A stretch of 64,000 nt of DNA from Chaetoderma sp. LZ-2023a. Lineage: Eukaryota > Mollusca > Caudofoveata > Chaetodermatida > Chaetodermatidae. The notes beneath the pieces were generated by a model. It saw only the letters and a list, made by a program, of their open reading frames with translations. It searched no databases and was not told the origin of the DNA. A program made the translations under genes and the position numbers. The stretch covers positions 12,782,940 to 12,846,939 of the forward strand of contig CM067372.1 in assembly GCA_034401795.1 (NCBI GenBank), given 5' to 3'. Every line of letters begins with the position of its first letter. Within the stretch, counting starts at the first letter, position 1. Of the stretch, positions 1-10,679 are shown one piece after another.

Positions 1-122
1 GTTGGGTTATGATAAGTTAAACATTGTGTTACATTTTCCTTCAAATTCCTGTCCGGCAGTTAATAAATGCCCTTCATCTTCAGTCATTTTTAGAATATAC
101 GCTTCATATTTGGCCTCGTTTT

Positions 123-488
123 TCATGGGTCGATACCGATGCACTTACTACAGGTTACATTATCATGGGTCGATACCAATGCACTTACTATAGGTTACAT
201 TATCATGGGTCGATACCAATGCACTTACTATAGGTTACATTATCATGGGTCGATACCAATGCACTTACTACAGGTTACATTATCATGGGTCGATACCAAT
301 GCACTTACTACAGGTTACATTATCATGGGTCGATACCAATGCACTTACTATAGGTTACATTATCATGGGTCGATACCAATGCACTTACTACAGGTTACAT
401 TATCATGGGTCGATACCAATGCACTTACTACAGGTTACATTATCATGGGTCGATACCAATGCACTTACTACATATTACATTATCATGC
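123..488. repeat. 40-bp minisatellite, about 9 copies
   Basis: Nine consecutive, nearly identical 40-bp units begin with tcatgggtcgatacc and end with ggttacatta. Units start at 123, 163, 203 and so on to 443, with a broken tenth at 483. Variation is limited to a few sites (ataccgatg versus ataccaatg; ctacagg versus ctatagg). The uniformity implies recent expansion or homogenisation. Long open frames across it on the + strand follow from the repeat and are not evidence of a protein. Confidence 0.97.
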
Positions 489-1195
489 ACTTTTATAATG
501 CCACTAAGCCCTTCAACATTTTTTGCAACAACATCGACTGACAGGTTTTTAATTTGCAAGCTAATATTGACTCGATCAATACGTTTAAGTCCATTCTCCA
601 ACATGTACAACAAGCAAAGAAATGTAAACTTAATTTGCATGTTTAGGGTTTCCACACCTCCGACAATTTCAGCATTTAGACTATATGATCTTTTCTCGCA
701 TTTACGTCCTCTATCTGCTGAGTAGGTGATGCCGATGCCTTCCTCTTGACAAATCATCTAGTTGTGCAATGAGCTGTCAAAGTAATAGTCAGCACTCAAA
801 CAAGGCTTTCACATCTTGATCTTGATCAAAACAAAAATATCTTCGAAATACCCCACCCCACCTCCCCCCCCCCTCCCCAAAAGAACGTGGCCATGAGGGG
901 GGTGTCACTTTGGCAGCATGGCGCCGTAAAATTCAGAGCATGAGGTACGTATTTCATCAAGTCTGTTGATATGGGCCTATCATATTGACACCATTGTCAT
1001 ACCATTGTTCTCTACAATCTTATTGTTTTAAGATTTAACATACCTTCTGCCAGTTTCTCGTCAATCTCTGTAGCCAAACCATACATAGCATGTACATGGC
1101 TTGCACGACAATCTACAAAACTGGCTTCAAGTGAACATTATTCATCCTTTATGCAGACATGCCTAATAATTTCCGTAATCTCTTCTCGCATGATA
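480..1195 (-). pseudogene. Possible exon remnants of an unrecognised gene
   Basis: On the minus strand, 1195 to 1044 reads as plausible protein (DIMREEITEIIRHVC, then an in-frame stop, then HVHAMYGLATEIDEKLAEG). It runs directly into a donor-like GTATGT (plus 1038-1043). A second stretch, 757 to 480, contains LNAEIVGGVETLNMQIKF and KRIDRVNISLQIKNLS. It is preceded by an acceptor-like TTTGACAG ending at plus 774. The composition looks coding, but the two parts do not join in frame and one holds a stop, so at best this is a decayed gene. I do not recognise the family. The 3' end of the second stretch runs into the 40-bp minisatellite. It could be chance. Confidence 0.25.
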
Positions 1196-1489
1196 TCGTG
1201 TAACACTGCAGAAACTTGAAGTTAACCAGCGGCCCAAGAAATAAGACCTAAAATTTCAAGATGCCACTTTCTAGCTGCTCTTTGAAATTTGGGGCTCTTT
1301 GCACGTAAATCTTTGCGCTACCCTAAGGTTCGCCCTGCAGCTTCCAGCATACAAATAATGGGAGTTAATGTGACCCGAGTTGGGGCCCTTTGTCAGTTGG
1401 CTCCTTGGGCGACAGCCTCTCTCACCACCCTATCACTACGGCCTTGTATAATTGGCATATCTAAGTTCGTCATAAGCGCTTAATAGCCC

Positions 1490-1722
1490 GTCAAGTTGTA
1501 AGAATCGTATGTCTTTACTATTTACTAAATATTAAGTTGAATATTTTGAAGCTAAACTAGTTTCACTGGGCTCTTTTGCTGCCATAGGCAACAACATCCA
1601 GTCAAATTAGTTACGAAATATTCAACACCTTACCTGCATAGATTTTTGGAAATTTCAATTCGCGGAGTTCAGGGTTCGATCGATCCCAACACGGACAAAG
1701 CGTGAGAGCAGCTTAGCTGGGA
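1490..1722 (+). mobile_element. MITE-like family, copy 1 (diverged, partial)
   Basis: This shares its layout with the copies at 17,610, 18,623 (inverted) and 57,043. It has an AT-rich arm with gttgaatattttgaa, a central imperfect palindrome around gctgccataggcaacaac, the mirrored arm (caaattagtt, aaatattcaac), then a gatcgatcccaacacgg block and a trailing gcttagctgg. The outer terminal repeats seen in the better copies are lost. No coding capacity. Confidence 0.75.
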
Positions 1723-1734
1723 AATTCCAGACTA

Positions 1735-2380
1735 GCTACCAAAAGAGTGTTCAAAAGGTACACACCTAATAGCTGTCTATAAAACTGTTCTCCTATTGCA
1801 TAAAATACCTCAAGACCAGAGAAAGCCAGGTCTAACGACCGTCTGCGTATGCAACAAGAAAACTTATTTGCAAGGGATATGCATATGATTCTAACACATA
1901 TTCTAAGAAAATTCGTCAAAAAACCGCTCTATTACCATATATTGCCCATTTAGACACACATCAAATGCTATCCAGTCACTCAGTCGCACGCCCCTAAAGC
2001 CAGATCCACCTGCACCTAGTCCAGCACGCATGCACGCAACCACACATGCACTTACCAATCCCGGACACCACCATCCCACGGAAGCCGTGGTGGCAGTCCT
2101 ACACAGACCAGGGGTCCACATTGGCATCCCCTGGGCCAGACCTTACAACGACTACACTTGGGTGTACATAGCATCATCTTTCCTTGTTTTCTTTATATCT
2201 TTTCATATTACTGTTTATTTATTTCATATTTCTTTTGTAAAATATATAATAAATACATCTACAATACTACCAAATAATAATTTAAAATGATATACCATAT
2301 TATGTAGTAATATTCCAGCAGTGAATAATGAAAAAGATAAATGATGATTACTGTATTCTTCGGCAGCAGTAGTAGAAACA
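1735..2380. other. Intergenic, no gene seen
   Basis: Mixed sequence with a short hairpin-forming stretch near 2,070-2,095 (ccaccatcccacgg facing ccgtggtgg), then an AT-rich run at 2,165-2,340. Nothing recognisable as coding or structural RNA. The last part may be 3'-flanking or 3'-UTR sequence of LINE-A, which ends close by. Confidence 0.4.
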
Positions 2381-2394
2381 TCCTACAGCTGCAA

Positions 2395-4344
2395 TCAGTC
2401 CTTCTTCGCTTTTGCCCACTGCGTCTTGTCCTCAGCCGGAATCCGTAGCTTCCTCAGGTCCATTCTTGACTTGCGTGTACCGAGTCCTGCTTTCCTGAGG
2501 TCACCTCCATGCTTAGCAGATCTATGCAATGACGTCTTCTCCTGGCTCCGAGTAGGGCGAATTCCAAGGCTCTCTGTGCTGGTGTCTCTTCCGGCATCCT
2601 TAGCACATGACCAAACATGGACCATCTTTGCTGGGCGACTTTTACAGACAGCGGCGACGTATTACACATCTGGTATATCGCATCGTTGGAAATTGTGCTG
2701 TCTGGCCATTGGTGGCCAGTGATGGTGCGTAGATGTTTGCGGTGGCAGGCATCGAATTTGTCTAGAGCTGCCTTTGGAGCTGCCCAGCTGTTACAGTTAT
2801 ACAGCACCAAGGATACGCAGGTTGATTTGTATAAACGTAGCCTCTTTATCAAGAGCATCTTTGATCTACGAATCTATAGCTTCCAGAAGGACTGGAAAGC
2901 TATGTTCCCCATGACGCAGCGTGCAGACATGCCAGCAGTACTGCAAAGCAGTGAGCCCAGGATGTTACCTTTCCTCCATGGTTCGCCGCCACGAAGTGGG
3001 TCGTCATTTTCTATAGTTTCATGCATTGTCGATAGGTGTATTTGGGTGAACTCTGTTTTGGATTCATTCATAAAGAGATTCTCAGTTTTTGGTTTGGTTA
3101 CAGCTATTGGGAGAATTCGTCAAGGGGTTTCTTTTCCTCGTCTATGAAGTCCACATCGTCGGCATATTCCAGCTCTAGCGACATGCCCAGTATTGACACT
3201 GGGGGGGGGGTGGTCTTGTGGATCTTGCCTGCACAGATTTCAATGCGGCAGCAAGGTAACAGGTGAAAAGCAGCGGAGATAGACCATCTCCCTGTGGGGA
3301 GCCGATTGATGTCTCAAACTCTACATACTTCACTGACTTGACTCGTACTCTCAGGTTGGTGTCTGCAAGCAGTTGTCTCACTAGTCGTAGCTCATCTTCA
3401 TTGCAACTGACCTGGCGTAGTACATCTAGGATCTTTTGTCAATGCCAATTTTGTGGAAGTCCGAGTGTTTGGATACTGACTACCGACATAAGCATGCGTT
3501 GAGCCCATACAATGTCTGCGCAGCTGTGTTCAAGTTTGAAGCCACTTTGACATGATCCGGTGAAGTAATCGATCTTGTCTCGGATGCAGCATAGAGTAAC
3601 ATTGGATAGGATTTTCCGTATGCTGTTGAGGAGCACAATGGGCCGCAGATTGGCTGGACGCCCAGGTGGCTTCTTGGGCTTGGGTAGTGCGATAAGGGAG
3701 CCTTGGCTTACAGCGTCGATGGGAAGGTAGTGCATAAAAGCTGAATTGATTAGGTGCGTGATTGGTTTTGAAATAATGTCACTTGCATATTTGAATAGTT
3801 CATTGCTCATGCCATCGGGTCAAGATGCATGTCCATTTTTCAGGGCTTTAAGTGCCTTCTCAAATTCTGCTGTTTTAATGGGTGTTAGTAATGGCCATTC
3901 GGTCTCCTGAGAACGAGTCAAGGGCTTATCATCGTTGTCAGTGAACTGCTCCTTGAACCATTCTCGGATCGCCTCGGCTTTTCCCTGGTCAGTCCCGATG
4001 AAGTGTCCTTCAGAGTTCTGTACAGTGAGTGGTGGTGTGTAGTCAGTACCTCTCATGGCTCGGGCTGCCCGAAACATTTTGTGACAGTCATCTATGGCAG
4101 TGATTTCATCTGCTAGGGAGTCTGCCTGTTGAATAGCAAGATCTTTTAAGCATTCGCTAATGTGGCGTAGAATAATATTGCGCTCCCGGCGTAGTTTGGT
4201 GTGGTATTCACTTTGGCCACTTTGATAGATGCACAGCCGTAATGCTTTCTGCTCTGCTGACAATTTTACTACTAGAGGGTCGTCAGTATACCTAGTTTGG
4301 TTGTTTGCAAGAACACCTATTGTGCTGGTAGCGGATGAGTCCAT
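2395..4344 (-). pseudogene. LINE-A reverse transcriptase and C-terminus (broken)
   Basis: The segment 4,344-3,820 is the linker between endonuclease and RT. The RT follows with LRPIVLLNSIRKILSNV, then SGFKLEHSCADIVW, then GSPQGDGLSPLLF, and the catalytic EYADDVDFIDE near 3,171-3,140 in another frame. The C-terminal part at 2,858-2,454 contains SWAAPKAALDKFDACHRKHL and MFGHVLRMPEE. A 9-bp G run at about 3,200 coincides with one frame break. RNA-templated DNA synthesis would need an uninterrupted frame, so this copy is inactive. Confidence 0.85.
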
Positions 4345-4361
4345 AGATTTCAGTATTTTGG

Positions 4362-5394
4362 TTAGGGCTTCCTTTGGATCGGAGCTGACGGCAATGTTAG
4401 ATATCTGCTCCCGGAGGGCTTTTTGTATGACATTTGAGTGTCTGTGTCGCTGATGAGCTTGAGTAGGTTGTAGGTAACTCTACCCTCTTGCCTGGTATGG
4501 TGTCTATATATTAGGTAGAGATCCTTCATCTGAAGGCATGTAATGACTAGCTTATGGTCAGAATTGAGGCCTGTGCCTCCATATGAACGAGCATTCCGGA
4601 GTAAGAGTTTTGCTTCTGTCTTGCATAGTATGAAGTCTATTTGGGTGAAGACAGCTGTTGTAGCCTTAGAACCTTTTGGGGCTCTGCGATCAGTAATGTG
4701 TCCAGTCCATGTTGTCCGATGATGGCATATGTGTTTGAAAGCCGTATTTGTGGCGAATAGGTCATTGGAACTAAGGAATGCCACCAGTGCATCTCCACTG
4801 CTGTTGCGTGTGCCCTCTCCATAGGATCCCATGCATAAGCCAAGTCATGAACTTTTGTCCACAATTCAGAGTTTATCCAGCTTGGAGTTGAAATCTCCAC
4901 ACACGAACAGTTGGGATTGTAATGCCGGAGCACAGTTCTGCATAGAAGGTATCTAATATTGCTGGATTCTCTTTGGCTTTTTCGGTAGTTGGGCCATATG
5001 CGTTGACAATTCGACACTTAGTGGTGGTGTGTTTTCGCGTAGGTATAGCCAGGTCGATAAATGCAGCGCGATCACTGACGTATCCAAAACTAATGACATG
5101 ATCCAAGACGCTTGGTCCGATTACGAAGCCTAAGCCCCGGTATGTGGCCTGTTTTTGCTCCATGAGTACTAGCTTATAGCCTGTCTGTAGTTGCTGCTTT
5201 GAGTGTTTAGCTACTTTAGTCTCTTGAATGCATGCAATATTGATGTTATAGTGTTCACAGTCTGCACCTAAGGTTTGCCTCTTTGATGTTGCACTCAGAC
5301 CACGTACATTCCACGTAGCTATGGTAAGCTCCTGGGAAGATTGCGTCGTCCGAGGATGTCGAGCACAGTTTCTTGTTTGAAGAAGGGTAGACAT
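4362..5394 (-). pseudogene. LINE-A endonuclease domain (broken)
   Basis: The domain is an exonuclease-endonuclease-phosphatase fold, which in LINEs nicks target DNA for target-primed reverse transcription. Visible motifs in order are TIATWNVRGL at the N-terminus, NIACIQETK (catalytic Glu), an NAYGPT block, then CGDFNSKLDK, which is legible only in a different frame near 4,895. After that come TAFKHICHHRTTWTGH, QIDFIL and LNSDHKLV, the His-containing terminal motif. At least two frameshifts separate these blocks (near 4,900 and around 4,830). The domain is about the usual length, so decay was by small indels rather than by a large deletion. Confidence 0.85.
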
Positions 5395-5399
5395 AATCA

Positions 5400-6176
5400 G
5401 AGTTGCCTCTGTATGCTGATGTTAGCCCGCAATCCTTGATGACTTAGTTTCCCAACAAAGTTGGTACTTACGGAGAAGACCGGCGTGAAGGTGTCATCTT
5501 TCTCCCCCAAAAAGATAAATAACTCTACAATTCCCCCTCCCTCTTTCCAAAACCCTCCAAACACCAATTTGATAACTGTACAAGTCCCCTTTCCCATATT
5601 TAAAGATAAAAACTTCCCTTTCCCAATTACCAAACTGCACCAAATTTTATATACAAAATATTACAATTTTTATACATTCACCGACCCACCTCTTAGACAA
5701 AAACCCATCCCAAACCCCCAGTTTAGTATTATTTTACAATCCCCCTTCCCATTTTTTTTCCATCTACCCCATTCACAATTATAAAATGCCCCTTATAACT
5801 CAGGCAAGACATAAATGTTAGCTTCAAGCGAGACAACCTGCTCATGAAACACTTTAAAATACAAGCATAATTGTCCCCCTTGGACATTTACAACAATAGG
5901 CATTTAACATTTAATGGCAGGTAAGCACAGCGCACACATACGCGTACGCACGTGCATGTACACACCCACACCCCCACGACGTCGTCGTCGTCGTCCTCGT
6001 CACTTTTCATTCTTCCCTTCTCTTGAGGGTCATAAAAATTAGAATTTAACAAGTAACTGATAACACATAGCTAATAAAATACATTAAAACCTCCTTATCC
6101 TAAGTTTTACTGCGAGTGCTGGGCATTTTGACCGCAGTTCCAATTATTTGTTGAATTCAGATATGTAACATAGAAA

Positions 6177-6179
<3 letters not shown>
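5400..6179. other. Spacer between LINE-A and LINE-B, low-complexity patches
   Basis: Pyrimidine-rich with C runs at about 5,460-5,790, which may be the reverse complement of a purine-rich LINE-A 5' UTR. A short alternating CA/CG patch lies at 5,930-5,980, and (CGT)n at about 5,978-6,001. No convincing gene on either strand. Confidence 0.5.
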
Positions 6180-6228
<49 letters not shown>

Positions 6229-6230
6229 TT
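6180..6230. repeat. (ATT)n microsatellite, 3' tail of LINE-B
   Basis: About 17 tandem ATT units lie immediately 3' (minus-strand sense) of the LINE-B C-terminal coding end and a short UTR. Many LINE clades end in short tandem repeats instead of poly(A), which fits this position. Confidence 0.9.
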
Positions 6231-6243
6231 ATGTGTACATTTC

Positions 6244-6617
6244 TTACTTTCGCGCTTGGTCTACGAATTTTAGGCCTACCTTTATAAATGTCGCTACATT
6301 TATGCATAGTCTTGTGCATTCTGTGCTCATTAGGCAATTAAATGTATGTTCAGTTTGCCGTCTTCTGTAATAATTTGGTATGTATTTATTCCTAGATTCG
6401 TTCAGAGCTGGACATTCTAGGAGAAAGTGGAATTTATCTCCCACTTTGGCCATATCGCATAAATTGCAGAGCCTTTCCCCTCTGTCAGTGTTAAAAATAG
6501 TCCTTGTTCTATTTCTAAATTATGGTTGCTCATGCGCAGACGACACAAGCTAGCTCGTAAATTTTCTGGCAGCGTTATTAAGCATTTCTCGAGTTTAAAT
6601 GAATCTTTATATTTCAT
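6244..6617 (-). pseudogene. LINE-B C-terminal CCHC region
   Basis: The frame-corrected reading gives LRASLCRLRMSNHNLEIE, then after a frameshift near 6,500 ERLCNLCDMAKVGDKFHFL followed by LECPALNES. The Cys and His spacing (C-x2-C, then H-x4-C) matches the zinc-knuckle-like motif near the C-terminus of many LINE ORF2 proteins. The end, VGLKFVDQARK then stop, is close to the 3' tail. The region probably contacts element RNA or target DNA, which is a family inference. Confidence 0.75.
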
Positions 6618-6907
6618 ATACCTTTGGCACTTTACTGACTTGCTTAGTGAGGCAGTCCAAGTTTGAAGAAATTGGTCTTTAAGTCTGTTTTATTATATTA
6701 TAGAGTGCATTACCGCCCGCCTTATCCATCGTTTGACTAGTACACACATGACTGCAACGACAATTATCGATTATATCTTTTATAAAAGACAACCATTTAA
6801 AGGAATTTTTAATTTTCGGGAGCTGGATATTATTATCAGTATTATACAATTGAGTGATGGCTTTACAAATTATTGATGAATATTTCGTTCCATTGTCAGT
6901 TTGGAGG

Positions 6908-8067
6908 TTAATCCAGAATTTCAGCCTGCACAGTTAGTATAATGGGATAGGTCCCCACTTCCCCATATATCATACAAGTGCCCGTGAACATTCTTAATTT
7001 CAGGATATGTCTGCAAAATTTCAGTTTTAATTTTTCTAACTCGTCTAAATTTTCGTACCCCCATATCTCACACCAGTATAACATTATGGGAGCCACCATT
7101 TTATCAAATAAGTTCAGTTGTAAATCTATTGACATGCGTAGGGCTCTACCTTTGCTTAGTAGCGCAAACATGGCTCTGTTAGCCTTTTCACCTAATTGTA
7201 ATCTACTTCGATAAAAACTACCATTTCTAGAAAATAAAATTCCCAAATATTTGTATTCTTTTACCTCTTCTACCACCTGGTCATTAAGTGTAAACAGAAT
7301 GTTATTATTACGTTTCTTTCCAAATACCATCACCTTGGTTTTATCAGTGTTGACCCTTAGTTTGCACATTTTGCAGTAAGATTTTAGTGCATCTAGTGCT
7401 TTCTGTAAGTCCTCCTTGGTGTCATAAAGGAGTACTGTGTCATCTGCATATAAAATATCTAGTTTAAACATATTCTGGATTTCGATGTTATTTGCCATCG
7501 TTAGATGGTTACACTGTTTGCTAGTAAGAAATGTGTCTAAATCATTTATAAACAGTGCAAATAGGAATGGTGATAGGTTTCCCATTGTCTAACACCGATA
7601 GATGACTGGAAAAAGGCAGATGTATAATTATTGGAGAAGACACAGGACGTCGCATTTTTGTATAGATTCACAATAACGTTGAGAAAACTTCGTGTAATTT
7701 GGCAATTAATCATTTGTGACCATAACGCTGTACGCTATACTGTGTCAAAAGCCTTTTCGTAATCAGTATAGGCGCAGTACGGCATTTGTCCTTTTAATTT
7801 ATACAAATCAATTAGGCATTTTAGTAAAGAGATGTCGTCTGTTGTTGAGTGATTTTTTCGGAAACCTGCTTGGTTCTCTTTAATTAGGCCACCCACTTCT
7901 GAGAATTGCGTCAATCTATTATTCAGGACACTTGTAAATAATTTTCCTAAACACGATAAAAGAGAGATGCCTCTATAGTTTTCAGTTGACTCTATGCTTC
8001 CTTTATTTTTGTAAATAAATACAATTAGTCCTAAAGTCCAGTCATCTGGTGTTATTCCTGTATTCAA
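6908..8067 (-). pseudogene. LINE-B reverse transcriptase (broken)
   Basis: The RT starts with MNTGITPDDWTLGLIVFIYK and ENYRGISLLSCLGKLF. QAGFRKNHSTTDDISLLKCL, then YTDYEKAFDTV (first catalytic Asp) follow. A TAG stop sits directly after FDTV near 7,736 where the family normally has Trp. The frame then continues as RTALWSQMINCQITRSFLNV to GVRQ, where a one-base loss near 7,585 shifts to GNLSPFLFALFINDLD. The catalytic LDILYADDTVLLYD and the thumb-like KEYKYLGILFSRNG follow. All core RT blocks can be read, so the lesions are only point and single-base changes. Confidence 0.88.
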
Positions 8068-8199
8068 TTAAAGGTTTAACCAATACATGCATCATTATAT
8101 CACGTAGTGTATTTTAGGAATTCATTTACAATGCCATCAGGACCGTTGGATTTCTCGGGGTTTTTTCTTAGACATCTTAATGCTTTTACAAGTTCGTTT

Positions 8200-8706
8200 T
8201 CATTTATTTCCGCATTTAAAATATCGTTTGCCTGCTCTTATTTTGTCATAAAAGACATCGTCATCCAAGTCTGGGTCTTCTCCTTCGAACAAAGCCTGAA
8301 AATGATCTTTAAGAGCGCCTAGTTTTACTTTGACATTATGTTTTGGACCTTTGGCGTTTGGAATCCTCCAGAAATCTTTTGGCTCACTAGTTTTTGTTTC
8401 CCGAAGTTTATGCATTATGTCAATATTATAAATTGTGATAGCCCTGTTCATACATGTTTTGTGTTTTTTGCTATTATTTATAACATTTAGCCTGCCGTCG
8501 TTTGACCTGAGCTTATTATGCCGGGTTTTCGACCTTCGGTAGGCTAGTCTTGCTGCTTTACATTCTCCATTAAACCAAGGTTTATGCTTATTTTTGTTAT
8601 GTTTATCACGTCTACGTTTACACATTTTACTATGCCTAGCATTTTCTTTTAAAATATCTTTAATTTTCTTGCACCCTCCGTTAATATCGTGATGATTATC
8701 TAGCAT
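8200..8706 (-). pseudogene. LINE-B linker between endonuclease and RT
   Basis: A 168-residue basic segment (CKRRRDKHNKNKHKPWFNGE, then AARLAYRRSKTRHNK) ending in FWRIPNAKGPKHNVKVKLGA and FEGEDPDLDDDVFYDKI. The KPWFNGECKAARLAYRRSK pattern is the usual inter-domain region of LINE ORF2 proteins. It is open over its whole length and keeps the order endonuclease, linker, RT. A frameshift separates it from the RT. Confidence 0.75.
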
Positions 8707-8889
8707 GCTTAATAATTCCGGTACGCACCCATTTAGAATTTGTGCTTACTTGTACCCCATTTCACTACCTCATTTGCTTCCATTGTAGTTTGTGCTATGG
8801 TTGTAGTGTTATTAATGCTACGGGCATTTGATGGCTGCGTGGAATGTGAAGTTACAGAACTGTGGGCATCAGAATACAATGACTCATAT

Positions 8890-9735
8890 TCAAGGATTTC
8901 CAGTTTCCATGTATTGTATAAGAATAGGAGTACATAATACATAGTCCACTAGGGAGGTGTCTATGCAGGTTACCTTACCTATATATTTGTCAGTGCCCAC
9001 TCTCCCATTTGCAATAAGGAGTCCATTACTTTTACATAATTCTATTAATCTCCTGCCATATCGATCAATGGGAGACCGGTCATTTGAATGCCTTGTGCGT
9101 GGAATATTAAACAAGCTAAAGTACTTTTCAACATTCAGCGTTTCTTTTGTATTCTCATTGAGGAAGATATTGTTTATAAGGTCCGTGTCATCTTCGTCTA
9201 CATAGTCGATGATTTCGCCTGTATGCGCATTAAAATCGCCACAAAGACAGACATGGTAACGATTTTTGCTGTTAAATTTTATTATTTCATCTTGTATTTT
9301 ATCGTAAGATAGTGGGGTGGCATATAACGAACCTCGTGGGGGTAAATATACAATACCTAGAAGAATATCTTTATCTCTTCGCGTTAGGCTTTTCTTGATG
9401 CACACCCATTTTATGTACTCCGATTTGGACTCTGGGAAGTCCAAGTGTTGTTTTATGGATAATTTATAACCAATACATATACCTCCCGATCTGCGGCTTG
9501 ATATTATTCACTTGTTAAATAATTTAGCCTCATATTTAATTGTCTTAAAGATATCGGCTACAAACTCATACTCGACATCGTCTGTTTTGATTTCACACAG
9601 TAAAAATATATCATAGTTACTCAGATACTGAATGTATTCATTATACTGTGGCCTATTTCTCATGTCACATGTGTTTAACACCATGCACTTCACGAACGGC
9701 AAGGTGTCATTTATAGCGTTAGTATTTGTTATATT
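8890..9735 (-). pseudogene. LINE-B endonuclease domain
   Basis: The start is in frame with the upstream Asp-rich tract: FVKCMVLNTCDMRN, then NYDIFLLCEIKTDDVE (catalytic Glu). The second block (9,444-8,890) carries ILLGIVYLPPRGS, YHVCLCGDFNAHTGEI (Asp/Asn of the GDFN motif), and near the end GKVTCIDTSLVDYVLC with the second Asp. The expected C-terminal SDH block is not clearly legible after VDYVLC, because the frame breaks near 8,890. It nicks DNA in the family. This copy is split by a frame break near 9,510. Confidence 0.82.
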
Positions 9736-9817
9736 GTCGTCATCGTCGTCGTCGTCGTCGTCATCATCATCGTCGTTGACGACGTTGTCGTCGTCGCCGC
9801 CGCCGTCGTCGTCGTCG

Positions 9818-9860
<43 letters not shown>

Positions 9861-9915
9861 CGCTACTGCCGCTGTCGCTGTTATTGCTGCTGTCATTGTT
9901 GGCGTTGGCGCTGGG
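9731..9915. repeat. Compound GTC/GCT trinucleotide repeat
   Basis: Runs of gtc, gtt, gcc and gct triplets. Read on the minus strand in the LINE-B frame they encode Ser- and Asp-rich runs (AGC and GAC codons). Confidence 0.9.
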
Positions 9916-10112
9916 CCTAGTTTGGCTGGGGGTTGAGGTGATGATGGTGGCAGTAGGTTTTAGAGTTCCCTGTTATTTTACTGGGTAGTAGCGCATCGAC
10001 CCTTTTAAATATAGTATCATTAAACACAATGCCTCTGTACAGAAAAGGGTCAAACGTTTTTATATCTTTATACGCGTTATGGTCATAAGCAGGGTCCGCG
10101 GTTCTTGTTAAT

Positions 10113-10113
10113 G

Positions 10114-10165
<52 letters not shown>

Positions 10166-10172
10166 GCTGCTG
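10113..10172. repeat. (GTT)n microsatellite
   Basis: About 18 gtt units followed by gctgctgc. On the minus strand this is (AAC)n, coding poly-Asn in the LINE-B N-terminal region. Confidence 0.93.
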
Positions 10173-10578
10173 CGTAATAAGCTATAATTCACATCTAGAT
10201 CACAGTTTTGAAGGCAACGCGGAATTACTGCTAGAGCTCCGACTCTTGCCACCTTGGATGTGTGGTGTAGCGTTGCTCCATCTGCGAGTGCGGGGCAAGA
10301 ATCCGACGCCCCCATGTATTGGGCTGTTCTCTTCTTCTTTGATATGAAAGTGATGGCCATTGTGAGCGATTATCGTTCTCAAGTAACTGTCCGTGGTTTC
10401 CTGCAGTTGGGTTCATATCATACATCCGCTGTTGTTGGTGCTCAATTATCATATTTCCCTGTCTGGGTGGCATATTTTCGGTAAAATTGTTCACAGGTTG
10501 GTTTTGTCCTAATATGTGTTTGTTCCACCACGGAGATTGGTTGTGGTTTATGTCAAATGCGTTTGTAAACCATTCAGC

Positions 10579-10628
10579 TTGTTGTTGTTGTTGTTATTGT
10601 TGTTGTTTCTGTTGTTGTTGTTGTTATT

Positions 10629-10667
<39 letters not shown>

Positions 10668-10668
10668 G
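10579..10668. repeat. (TTG)n microsatellite, interrupted
   Basis: About 30 ttg or gtt units with a few interruptions (ttattg, tttctg). It sits exactly at the junction between LINE-B (minus) and the CR1-like fragment (plus). Confidence 0.93.
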
Positions 10669-10679
10669 AAATAAATTCA

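Larger units (their letters stand above)
2380..5400 (-). mobile_element. LINE-A: decayed APE-type non-LTR retrotransposon
   Basis: Reading 5' to 3' on the minus strand, fragments of one LINE ORF2 appear in order: an apurinic endonuclease (5,394-4,500), a linker (4,344-3,820), a reverse transcriptase (3,810-3,140) and a C-terminal region (2,858-2,395). The order, direction and spacing fit a single, nearly full-length ORF2 broken by several frameshifts and stops. A pyrimidine-rich plus-strand stretch lies just upstream of its 5' end. I could not assign the clade with confidence. The C-terminal MFGHVLRMPEE is a motif frequent in several animal LINE clades. Confidence 0.88.
6180..10670 (-). mobile_element. 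LINE-B: APE-type LINE with (AAT)n tail and homopolymer-rich N-terminus
   Basis: On the minus strand this element runs from about 10,670 to 6,180. It has a Gln/Asn-rich N-terminal region, a Ser/Asp/Asn low-complexity tract, an endonuclease, a linker, a reverse transcriptase with LYADD, a CCHC-type C-terminal motif, and finally an (AAT)n microsatellite at the 3' end (about 50 bp, plus 6,180-6,230). The 5' side stops where a plus-strand CR1-like fragment begins. Several frameshifts and a TGG-to-TAG-type stop make it defective. The domain series is nearly complete, about 4.5 kb, so this is an old but almost full-length copy. Confidence 0.87.
9736..10670 (-). pseudogene. LINE-B N-terminal region with Gln/Asn/Ser/Asp tracts
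   Basis: Upstream of the endonuclease the minus strand reads a polar, repeat-encoded region. It starts with a CAA-repeat tract followed by AEWFTNAFDINHNQSPWWNK. Next come NNFTENMPPRQGNMIIEHQQ and NRSQWPSLSYQRRREQPNTW, a poly-Asn tract encoded by (AAC)n at 10,113-10,172, and FDPFLYRGIVFNDTIFKRVD. The last part is a Ser- then Asp-rich tract directly in frame with the endonuclease start. A one-base shift lies near 9,917 and a TAA within the CAA tract near 10,604. Assignment to LINE-B rests on orientation, adjacency and the in-frame join. It is not a recognised domain. Confidence 0.5.

Noticed and set aside
2030-2290. Plus-strand 86-residue frame near the LINE-A 3' side
   Set aside because: The second half is translated AT-rich DNA and nothing resembles a known protein.
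9632-9988. Plus-strand Ser/Leu-rich protein
   Set aside because: It is the antisense of the LINE-B Ser/Asp tract and endonuclease start.
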